A stretch of DNA of 5,314 nucleotides from Bacilli bacterium. GTDB taxonomy: Bacteria; Bacillota_I; Bacilli_A; RFN20; CAG-826. A program made the translations under genes and the position numbers. Shown here piece after piece: positions 1 to 5,314 of this stretch. The stretch spans positions 1 through 5,314 of the forward strand of contig JAFZVO010000001.1 in the NCBI GenBank assembly GCA_017617775.1, read 5' to 3'. Under the pieces are notes generated by a model. It worked only from the letters and a program-made list of their open reading frames with translations. It was not told where the DNA came from and did not search any database. Positions within the stretch are counted from its first letter, which is position 1, and each line of letters begins with the position of its first letter.

Positions 1-1503
1 GTCGCTGACTATGAGAGAAAACAAAAGGATCGTTATGTCCCAGAGAAAGTCATCGCTTCTGTCGTCGGTGAATTCGACGAGAAGATTGCCATCATCGGTG
101 CCGGTCCAGCGGGTTTAAGTGCGGCCTATTACTTATGTGAAATGGGCTTCAGACCAACAGTCTTTGAAAAGAATGAAAAACCTGGCGGTATGATGATGTA
201 CGGTATTCCATCCTATAAGTTAGAGAAAGATGTCATCATGGATGAAATCGAAATCATCAAGAAGATGGGTGCAGAGATCAAGTGTGGTGTGGAAGTCGGT
301 AAAGACGTCACCATCGAAGAACTCAAGAAACAAGGCTATAAAGCCTTCTATATCGCAATTGGTTGCCAAGGTGGTCGTAGACCAGGTGTCGCTAATGACA
401 CCGCCAAAGGCACTGATATCGCTGTTAACTACTTAAAGAACGCCTTAGACAAACAAGTGAAATTCACTGGTGATGTCGTGGTCGTCGGTGGTGGTAATGT
501 CGCGATTGACTGTGTCCGTACTGCGCATAGATTAGGTAGCAAGAACGTGCAGATGTTCGCTCTTGAATCTCGAGAGACAATGCCTGCCTCTAACGATGAA
601 GTGAGAGAGACCCTTGAAGAAGGTATCACCATTAATAATGGTTGGGGACCAAAAGAAGTCAAGGTCAACGACAAAGGTGAAGTTAGTGAAATCGTCTTTA
701 AGAAATGTACTGCTACACTAGACAAAGATGGCAAATTCAATCCTCAATATGATGAGTCAGAAACGATGTCCGTCAAAGCTGATAAGATCGTCTTCGCGAT
801 CGGTCAAGCGATTGAATGGGGCAAGTTACTCGAAGGTAGCAAAGTCACATTCTGGCATGGCAATTACCCACTCGCTGATAAGTTAACTTATCAAACTGCG
901 GATGAAGATATCTTCGTCGGCGGTGATGTGTTCACTGGTCCAAAATTCGTCATCAATGCGATTGCTGCTGGTCACGAAGTCGCGGATGCTCTCGCGAGAC
1001 ACGTCCGTCCAAACGCTCATCCAACTATCGCCTTCAATCGTCGTGGATTCACTCCACTCAATAAAGACGATATCACTCTTCCAGGTTATGATGATGCGGG
1101 TCGACAAGAAGAAGGTGTGGATGAATCCATCGACCATAAGAATTCCTTCAAAGATGCCCACAAGACACTCACTGAAGAACAAGTCAAGATTGAGACTCAA
1201 AGATGTCTCTCCTGTGGTGCCGCTTGGGTCGATTACAATAAATGTATCGGTTGTGGTATTTGTACCACTAAATGTAAATTCGATGCTATCCACTTGGTGA
1301 GAGATCATCCAGAATGCTCTACGATGAAACGCGCGGAAGATAAAGTTGGTACTCTCCTCAAATATGCGTTGAAGCGTGAAGTGAAGATCTTGCTCCATAG
1401 CGGTAGCAAAGAAGCGCGTATGATGCGTCAAAAACGCAAAGAGTGGAACAAGTATTACAAGACTGCCAAGAAAGAAAAACCTTGGACAGGTAATGCCTTA
1501 TAA
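1..1503 (+). CDS. GltD/NfnB-like FAD- and NAD(P)H-dependent oxidoreductase with C-terminal ferredoxin domain (5' partial)
   Basis: The frame is open from the first base, so the N terminus is missing; 500 residues are visible (numbered from base 1). ATG 142 is not the start, because the FAD-binding GAGPAG (33-38) lies before it. Next come a PGGMMMYGIP stretch (about 61-70), typical of glutamate synthase small-subunit relatives, a second Rossmann motif GGGNVA (163-168) for NAD(P)H, and the closing FAD segment FVGGDVFTG (about 305-313). The C terminus has CLSCG (C402, C405) and a CxxCxxCxxxC [4Fe-4S] motif (C415, C418, C421, C425), plus C439, then a Lys/Arg-rich tail. Family knowledge: such cytoplasmic proteins pass electrons between NAD(P)H, flavin and Fe-S clusters, as in GltD, NfnB and SudA. 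The missing part probably includes the usual N-terminal Fe-S helical domain. Glutamate synthase is less likely than a hydrogenase- or ferredoxin-linked role, because hypA follows directly. The fold is certain; the substrate is not. Confidence 0.9.
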   Translation, partial: VADYERKQKDRYVPEKVIASVVGEFDEKIAIIGAGPAGLSAAYYLCEMGFRPTVFEKNEKPGGMMMYGIPSYKLEKDVIMDEIEIIKKMGAEIKCGVEVGKDVTIEELKKQGYKAFYIAIGCQGGRRPGVANDTAKGTDIAVNYLKNALDKQVKFTGDVVVVGGGNVAIDCVRTAHRLGSKNVQMFALESRETMPASNDEVRETLEEGITINNGWGPKEVKVNDKGEVSEIVFKKCTATLDKDGKFNPQYDESETMSVKADKIVFAIGQAIEWGKLLEGSKVTFWHGNYPLADKLTYQTADEDIFVGGDVFTGPKFVINAIAAGHEVADALARHVRPNAHPTIAFNRRGFTPLNKDDITLPGYDDAGRQEEGVDESIDHKNSFKDAHKTLTEEQVKIETQRCLSCGAAWVDYNKCIGCGICTTKCKFDAIHLVRDHPECSTMKRAEDKVGTLLKYALKREVKILLHSGSKEARMMRQKRKEWNKYYKTAKKEKPWTGNAL

Positions 1504-1506
1504 AAG

Positions 1507-1851
1507 ATGCACGAACTAGGAATCGTCATTCACGTCGTCAAACAAGTCGAAGAACTCGTGAAAACCAATAACGCCACTAAGGCGGTAGAGGTCACGCTTG
1601 AAGTCGGCGAGGTCAGCGGAGTGGTCAAAGAGTATTTCGTCGATGCCTTCAACTGGGCAGCGAAGAGATCGGAATACATGAAGGAATGTAAGCTCAATTA
1701 CATCACCATTCAAGCGATCACTTACTGCGAGGACTGCAAACGCACATATCCGACCGTGCAATATGGGAAAGAATGTCCGTTCTGTCATTCTCCTCATACC
1801 TATCTCACGACAGGTCGCGATGTGATGATTAAAGATATCAAAGTAATCTAA
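1507..1851 (+). CDS. hypA: HypA, hydrogenase maturation nickel metallochaperone
   Basis: This 114-residue protein has the full HypA layout and the usual family length. It starts with MHE, whose His2 is the conserved nickel ligand, continues with the LEVGEVSGV segment (31-39) of the alpha/beta domain, and carries a zinc site made of two CxxC pairs (C74/C77 and C90/C93). Known role: HypA works with HypB to insert nickel into the large subunit of [NiFe] hydrogenase in the cytoplasm, and some relatives serve urease. The start at 1507 is fixed by the MHE motif. It lies 3 bases after the preceding stop, with only a distant, weak ribosome site (GGACAGG, 1484-1490), so translation is probably coupled to the flavoprotein. 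No hypBCDEF or hydrogenase gene is visible, so whether it serves a [NiFe] enzyme or has another metal role beside this redox protein is open. Confidence 0.93.
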   Translation: MHELGIVIHVVKQVEELVKTNNATKAVEVTLEVGEVSGVVKEYFVDAFNWAAKRSEYMKECKLNYITIQAITYCEDCKRTYPTVQYGKECPFCHSPHTYLTTGRDVMIKDIKVI

Positions 1852-1855
1852 CGAT

Positions 1856-1885
1856 AAAGAAGTAGGTGGAAACATCTACTTTTTT
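1856..1885 (+). terminator. Rho-independent terminator after hypA
   Basis: An 8-bp stem, AGTAGGTG (1861-1868) with CATCTACT (1873-1880) and one G-U pair, encloses a GAAA tetraloop and is followed at once by a T run (1880-1885). The A-rich bases 1856-1860 can pair with the T run and lengthen the stem to about 13 bp. It begins 5 bases after the hypA stop and marks the end of the redox operon. Confidence 0.9.
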
Positions 1886-1890
1886 AAAAT

Positions 1891-1908
1891 ATTTCTATAT
1901 TTAGAAAT
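1891..1908. repeat. Short inverted repeat upstream of the membrane-protein gene
   Basis: ATTTCTA (1891-1897) and TAGAAAT (1902-1908) form a perfect 7-bp inverted repeat around TATT. No T run follows, so it is not a terminator. It covers the region where the -35 contact of the TATAAT at 1919 would fall, so it could be a regulator's binding site. In DNA this AT-rich, chance is also possible. Confidence 0.4.
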
Positions 1909-1924
1909 CTCAGGTGGTTATAAT
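1896..1924 (+). promoter_or_regulatory. Predicted promoter of the 207-residue membrane-protein gene
   Basis: A perfect TATAAT -10 box lies at 1919-1924, just after a terminator and before a gene that needs its own promoter. The -35 region at 17-bp spacing (TATATT, 1896-1901) is a poor match to TTGACA, and no TG dinucleotide sits in the correct extended -10 position. Transcription would begin near 1931, leaving a leader of about 15 bases that starts at the ribosome site. Confidence 0.5.
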
Positions 1925-1931
1925 AGAAATC

Positions 1932-1939
1932 AAAGGTGG
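1932..1939 (+). promoter_or_regulatory. Ribosome binding site that sets the start at 1947
   Basis: AAAGGTGG lies 7 bases before ATG 1947, a strong Shine-Dalgarno match at good spacing. It decides for this start over the in-frame GTG at 1914, which would put the -10 box and this site inside the coding sequence. Confidence 0.8.
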
Positions 1940-1946
1940 TATTAAT

Positions 1947-2570
1947 ATGAAACAACTTGGTAAAGTTTATAATCTATTTTCCGAAAGACTTAGCAAATGG
2001 TTCATCTTTGCAGGTATTGTTTGCCTTGCATTAGACGTTTTGATTGGGTTTATCGGTGATATTGCAGGTTGGCCAGAAGAAGCTTTATATTACATTTTAG
2101 TTTTCATCTGTGAAGGCGCGATCGTTGCGGGTTTAGCCATTGGCCATTACCGTAACAAAGAGCCAATCCTCGTCGTGGCTTTCCTCACTTTCCTCATCCT
2201 CACATTCTTCCGTGTGGCACTTAACAGCCCTCTTGGTATGAGCGTACTCGGTAATGCAGAAGCTCCTTATGTCTTGAATTGGGTTTTCAGTTTAATTTAT
2301 GGTTTAGCGCTTGGATGCTTCCTCATCACTGTTTTACTCGTCTATTTATTCAAACTTAAAAAAGCCAATATTGTTTTAGAAATCAGCTATTTAGCCTCTT
2401 TAGCTCTTGGCCTTTTAGCCTGGATCTTTGGAATTGTCGCTGCTGCAAGTGGATATGCTTGGACTAACGCCGTTCTCCCATTATTACAAGTCGGTTCCTT
2501 GCTCATGATCCCTGGTCTCCTCGAAGAACTCTTCCCAGGAGAACTCGACGGCGCAAAAGAAGCTGAATAA
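1947..2570 (+). CDS. Six-helix integral membrane protein of unknown function
   Basis: I do not recognise this 207-residue protein. It has about six hydrophobic helices at residues 18-38, 46-67, 73-92, 108-135, 142-167 and 174-196, with short loops and little soluble mass. The first 17 residues form a mildly basic amphipathic lead-in (KQLGKVYNLFSERLSKW), the loop after helix 2 has HYRNKE, the loop after helix 4 has KLKK, and the tail is acidic (EELFPGELDGAKEAE). The positive loops suggest both ends are cytoplasmic. There is no cleavable signal peptide and no catalytic or metal-binding motif that I can point to. The ATG at 1947 is chosen for its strong ribosome site. The gene has its own likely promoter and terminator, so it is probably transcribed alone and need not work with either neighbour. 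A small transporter or membrane accessory protein is possible, but nothing in the sequence decides this. Confidence 0.85.
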   Translation: MKQLGKVYNLFSERLSKWFIFAGIVCLALDVLIGFIGDIAGWPEEALYYILVFICEGAIVAGLAIGHYRNKEPILVVAFLTFLILTFFRVALNSPLGMSVLGNAEAPYVLNWVFSLIYGLALGCFLITVLLVYLFKLKKANIVLEISYLASLALGLLAWIFGIVAAASGYAWTNAVLPLLQVGSLLMIPGLLEELFPGELDGAKEAE

Positions 2571-2585
2571 TCAATTTATTAATTT

Positions 2586-2618
2586 AAAACGGATTATACA
2601 AAAAAATAATCCGTTTTT
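2586..2618 (+). terminator. Rho-independent terminator after the membrane-protein gene
   Basis: A perfect 12-bp stem pairs AAAACGGATTAT (2586-2597) with ATAATCCGTTTT (2606-2617) around an 8-base A-rich loop, followed by more T. It begins 15 bases after the stop codon. The A run on the other side means it could also stop transcription from the opposite strand, although no gene there needs it. Confidence 0.92.
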
Positions 2619-2637
2619 ATTTTGTTAACTATATCAA

Positions 2638-2665
2638 TTGTAATTGTATTTTCATCGTTTATAAT
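2638..2665 (+). promoter_or_regulatory. Predicted promoter of the ABC exporter operon
   Basis: TTGTAA (2638-2643, four of six matches to TTGACA) is separated by 16 bp from a perfect TATAAT (2660-2665). Transcription should begin near 2672, only about 3 bases before the ATG at 2675. The -35 box is embedded in a tandem repeat of AATTGT (2636-2647). Confidence 0.7.
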
Positions 2666-2674
2666 ATTTTCAAT

Positions 2675-4483
2675 ATGATAACTGGGAAATACATCAACAA
2701 ATATTATAAAAAATACTGGTACATGTTCCTCTTTGGTGTACTGGTTTTAATCGCGGTTGACTGGATTCAACTCTACATTCCCCAATTTGCTGGTGATGTC
2801 GTCGACCGTTTATCCGATGGTTTTGCTTCCGAAGAGGATGTCTCTGCAATCACGATAGAAGTTCTTTGGATTCTTCTCATCGCCGCGGGGATGTTTGTCG
2901 GCCGTATTTTATGGCGAATCGCAATATTATTTACTTCCCGTCGTATTGAAGGAGAACTCAGAAGAGATATGTTCTTAAAAGCTGAACGTCTCTCTGTAAA
3001 TTATTACCACAACAATAAAGTCGGAGCGATCATGGCGTGGTTTACCAACGACCTTGAAACGATTGAAGAATGCTTTGGTTTTGGCACAGTGATGATTGTC
3101 GATAGTTCATTCCTTCTCGTCTTTTCACTTGTGAAAATGATAATGCTTGACCCATCCTTAACTCTCATCTCCATCGTTCCAGTGGCTCTCATCGTCTTAT
3201 GGGGTGCATTAGTGGAGAAGGTGATGTCAGAGAAGTGGGAATTAAGGCAGAAGAGCTTCGACGCGATTTATGATTATTCTCAAGAGAACTTCACTGGTAT
3301 CAGAGTGATCAAGGCCTTTGTTAAGGAGAACCAAGAGATACTAGCGTTTTCGAAAGTAGCCCGAAAGTCACAGAAGATTGAAATCGACGCGGCGAGAGTC
3401 TCAGTGGCCTTTGATGTGGCCATTGAAGTGATCATTGCCCTGTGTTTTGCCGTGATTTTAGGATTTGGTGGTTGGTTTGTTCTCGCGGTAATATTTGGCA
3501 CGCCGGTCATCATTCTTGGCCATGAAGTGTATTTGACCGCTGGCAAACTTGTGGAGTTCACCGGTTATTTTGATTCGATGATCTGGCCGCTTATTGCCTT
3601 AGGACAAATCGTCACAATGCGCGCGAGAGGAAAAGCCAGTGTTAAACGTATCAGTGATTATATGGAGACTGAAGAAGAAATCCATGATAAAGAAGATGCG
3701 GTGAGCTTTGAAGTGAAAGGGAAGATTACTTTCAATCATTTCTTCTTCACTTATCCAGAGAGTAAAAACGAGACATTATCAGATGTGAATTTAACTATTG
3801 AAGCTGGTGAGACAGTTGGCATCGTCGGTAAAATCGGAAGCGGCAAATCCACCCTCGTGAATGCCTTATTAAGAACCTATAACTTATCTCCGAGATCTGT
3901 TTTAATCGATGACGTCGATATTATGGATATGAAGATATCTTGTGTCCGCGATAATATCGCGATTGTACCGCAAGATAATTTCCTCTTCTCCGATACGATT
4001 GAAAGGAATATCAACTTTGCTGATCGCACGAAAGGTTTAGATGAGGCCGTGGAAGCCGCGCAGTTCGCGGATGTCCATGACAACATCATCGAATTCAAAG
4101 ATCAATATCAAACAATCTCTGGTGAACGCGGCGTCACTCTTTCCGGTGGGCAGAAACAACGTATCTCTCTCGCTCGCGCTTATATTAAAAACGCCCCGAT
4201 TCTCATCCTCGATGACTCCGTGTCCGCGGTCGATTTAAAAACAGAAGAAAAGATTTTAAAGAATATTAAAGAGCAACGTTCTGGGAAGACGACTTTGGTC
4301 ATCGCCTCTCGTGTTTCCACGGTTGCACATATGGATAAAATAATGGTGATTAATGATGGAAAAATCGAAGCTTTTGGTTCACCAAAAGAACTCTCAAAGA
4401 TTTCCCCAACATATCAGAAGATGGTCTATTTACAAAGACTAGAGAAAGAAGTAGGAAGTGTCGCTCCATGGAAGAAGATTTAA
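2675..4483 (+). CDS. ABC exporter half-transporter, YheI/TM287-type subunit with an altered ATP site
   Basis: This 602-residue protein has the full layout of a type IV exporter half: six membrane helices (about 15-36, 62-85, 136-157, 160-180, 245-281 and 289-312), then an ATPase domain from about 347. Visible motifs are Walker A GKIGSGKST (385-393), Q-loop Gln433, signature LSGGQ (489-493), Walker B ILILD (509-513) and D-loop SAVD (517-520). The residue after Walker B is Asp514 instead of catalytic Glu, and the H-loop residue is Ser545 (IASR) instead of His. Family knowledge: in heterodimeric exporters such as TM287/288, one subunit carries such a weak ATP site while its intact signature serves the partner's active site. 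Cargo may be drugs, lipids or peptides and cannot be predicted. ATG 2675 gives a normal N terminus but has no Shine-Dalgarno sequence. The partner gene follows and overlaps. Confidence 0.93.
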   Translation: MITGKYINKYYKKYWYMFLFGVLVLIAVDWIQLYIPQFAGDVVDRLSDGFASEEDVSAITIEVLWILLIAAGMFVGRILWRIAILFTSRRIEGELRRDMFLKAERLSVNYYHNNKVGAIMAWFTNDLETIEECFGFGTVMIVDSSFLLVFSLVKMIMLDPSLTLISIVPVALIVLWGALVEKVMSEKWELRQKSFDAIYDYSQENFTGIRVIKAFVKENQEILAFSKVARKSQKIEIDAARVSVAFDVAIEVIIALCFAVILGFGGWFVLAVIFGTPVIILGHEVYLTAGKLVEFTGYFDSMIWPLIALGQIVTMRARGKASVKRISDYMETEEEIHDKEDAVSFEVKGKITFNHFFFTYPESKNETLSDVNLTIEAGETVGIVGKIGSGKSTLVNALLRTYNLSPRSVLIDDVDIMDMKISCVRDNIAIVPQDNFLFSDTIERNINFADRTKGLDEAVEAAQFADVHDNIIEFKDQYQTISGERGVTLSGGQKQRISLARAYIKNAPILILDDSVSAVDLKTEEKILKNIKEQRSGKTTLVIASRVSTVAHMDKIMVINDGKIEAFGSPKELSKISPTYQKMVYLQRLEKEVGSVAPWKKI

Positions 4484-5314
4484 TGAAACTGAAGGGCGAT
4501 CACCATATCCCGACGAAAACTCTGGTGAAAAGAATGATCAAGTATGTTTCAAAATACTGGGTTAATTTCCTTTTGGCTTTTATTCTCATCTGCTTAAACG
4601 TTTCATTAGATATCATCACCCCGTTATTTGTTCGGGCGATTACTGACTATTTATCCACTGCGGATGCTAATTCAACAGTGTTATATATCGTCTCATTCTC
4701 GACAGGCTATTTCATCCTCTGTTTAGGAAATCAAGTCTTCCTCTATCTAGAAGCGATGCTTTTGCAGAGAACTGGTCAAGCTATCGTCTATGAACTAAGA
4801 ATGGAAGTCTTCACGCATATTGAAAATATGTCACAGAATCAGTTCAATGATATGCCGGTCGGTTCACTCGTGACTCGTGTTGCAAACTATACGACTAATA
4901 TGTCTGACTTATTCACGACTACATTAGTCTCATTGCTCCGTAACATCTTCACGATTGTCGGTGTCTATATCATCATGATCACTCTATCCCCATTGTTATC
5001 ATTGGTGTTATTTGGCTTCGTTGTCGTGGTCTTCATCATCTCTTTCGTCTTTAGAAATGTCATCTCAAAACGTTTCCGTGTTGAAAGAGGATGTTTATCC
5101 GATTTGAATACATTCCTCAATGAGAACTTAGGCGGGATGAAAATCATCCAAATCTTCAACCAAGAAGAACGAAAAGTCGACGAATTCGATAAGAAGAATA
5201 GCGATTATTATAAAGCGAGAATCAAGGTCATGAAGGCTTTTGCCATCTATCGTCCTTCCATCTCCTTCTTATATTATTCGGCAATTGCTGTGACATTCAT
5301 CATCGGCATTCAAC
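4468..5314 (+). CDS. ABC exporter half-transporter, YheH/TM288-type partner subunit (3' partial)
   Basis: An open frame runs from ATG 4468 off the window edge; 282 residues are visible, covering most of the membrane domain of an exporter half. Helices lie near 31-52, 72-95, 154-174 and 176-196, with a fifth beginning near 264. Family landmarks are FNDMPVGSLVTRVANYT (126-142), matching the common F-x-x-x-P-x-G-x-L-x-x-R pattern, and LGGMKIIQIFNQEE (221-234) before helix 5. The ATPase domain is outside. Starting at 4468 overlaps the previous gene by 16 bases and uses AGGAAG (4453-4458) as a ribosome site; ATG 4483, overlapping the previous stop by one base (TAATG), is a real alternative and would remove five residues. 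Tandem overlapping halves point to an obligate heterodimer in the cytoplasmic membrane. By analogy, this subunit should carry the catalytic Glu and H-loop His that its partner lacks, and perhaps a divergent signature motif. Confidence 0.9.
   Translation, partial: MEEDLMKLKGDHHIPTKTLVKRMIKYVSKYWVNFLLAFILICLNVSLDIITPLFVRAITDYLSTADANSTVLYIVSFSTGYFILCLGNQVFLYLEAMLLQRTGQAIVYELRMEVFTHIENMSQNQFNDMPVGSLVTRVANYTTNMSDLFTTTLVSLLRNIFTIVGVYIIMITLSPLLSLVLFGFVVVVFIISFVFRNVISKRFRVERGCLSDLNTFLNENLGGMKIIQIFNQEERKVDEFDKKNSDYYKARIKVMKAFAIYRPSISFLYYSAIAVTFIIGIQ

Noticed and set aside
883..1431. 182-residue open frame on the - strand
   Set aside because: It lies wholly inside the flavoprotein gene, opposite its conserved FAD and Fe-S regions, and shows no recognisable domain; it is a by-product of the codon use of the real gene.
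142..1503. Flavoprotein beginning at ATG 142
   Set aside because: The same frame is open to base 1, and the essential GAGPAG FAD motif lies before this ATG, so the gene is truncated by the window edge rather than starting here.
1516..1875. 119-residue open frame on the - strand across hypA
   Set aside because: It is antisense to a clear HypA, would have to read through the hypA terminator at its beginning, and resembles nothing.
1914..1946. GTG start adding 11 residues to the membrane protein
   Set aside because: It would place the -10 box and the strong ribosome site inside the coding sequence and has no ribosome site of its own; ATG 1947 is better.
2636..2647. Tandem AATTGT repeat before the ABC operon
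   Set aside because: Only two 6-base units in very AT-rich DNA; noted with the promoter but too short to claim as a repeat element or operator.
4965..5159. 64-residue open frame on the - strand
   Set aside because: It is antisense to the second exporter subunit, which has clear family motifs, and is low-complexity (Lys, Thr, Asn, Met rich).

Overview
The window reads as ordinary chromosomal DNA from a low- to mid-GC Gram-positive-type bacterium, most likely a Firmicute or a standard-code relative of the Mollicutes from an anaerobic habitat. This is inferred from several things: moderately AT-rich coding DNA with very AT-rich spacers; perfect TATAAT -10 boxes; GGTGG-type ribosome binding sites; strong hairpin-plus-T terminators; tryptophan encoded by TGG with TGA never read through; and an anaerobe-type flavin/iron-sulfur oxidoreductase beside a hydrogenase-maturation factor. 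The species cannot be named from the sequence alone. All genes lie on the + strand, and there are no RNA genes, mobile elements or CRISPR arrays.

Bases 1-1885 are the end of a redox operon. The window opens inside a GltD/NfnB-type FAD- and NAD(P)H-binding oxidoreductase with a C-terminal [4Fe-4S] ferredoxin-like segment. Three bases after its stop comes hypA, a hydrogenase nickel-insertion/zinc-ribbon protein. A strong intrinsic terminator (1856-1885) closes the unit. The pair suggests hydrogen or ferredoxin/NAD(P)H metabolism, with the hydrogenase or diaphorase subunits probably upstream and outside the window.

Bases 1886-2618 hold a self-contained single-gene unit: a short AT-rich promoter region with an inverted repeat, a 207-residue six-helix membrane protein of unknown function, and a second strong terminator.

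Bases 2619-5314 hold an operon for a heterodimeric ABC exporter of the YheI/YheH (BmrC/BmrD, TM287/288) kind. The first subunit is complete, with an altered ATP site (catalytic Glu replaced by Asp, H-loop His replaced by Ser). The second subunit overlaps it slightly and runs off the window before its ATPase domain. The promoter sits so close to the first ATG that the transcript is probably nearly leaderless.

No clearly new biological system is visible. The most interesting points are hypA coupled to a GltD-like flavoprotein, the doubly altered ATP site with a predicted leaderless start, and the isolated unknown membrane protein.
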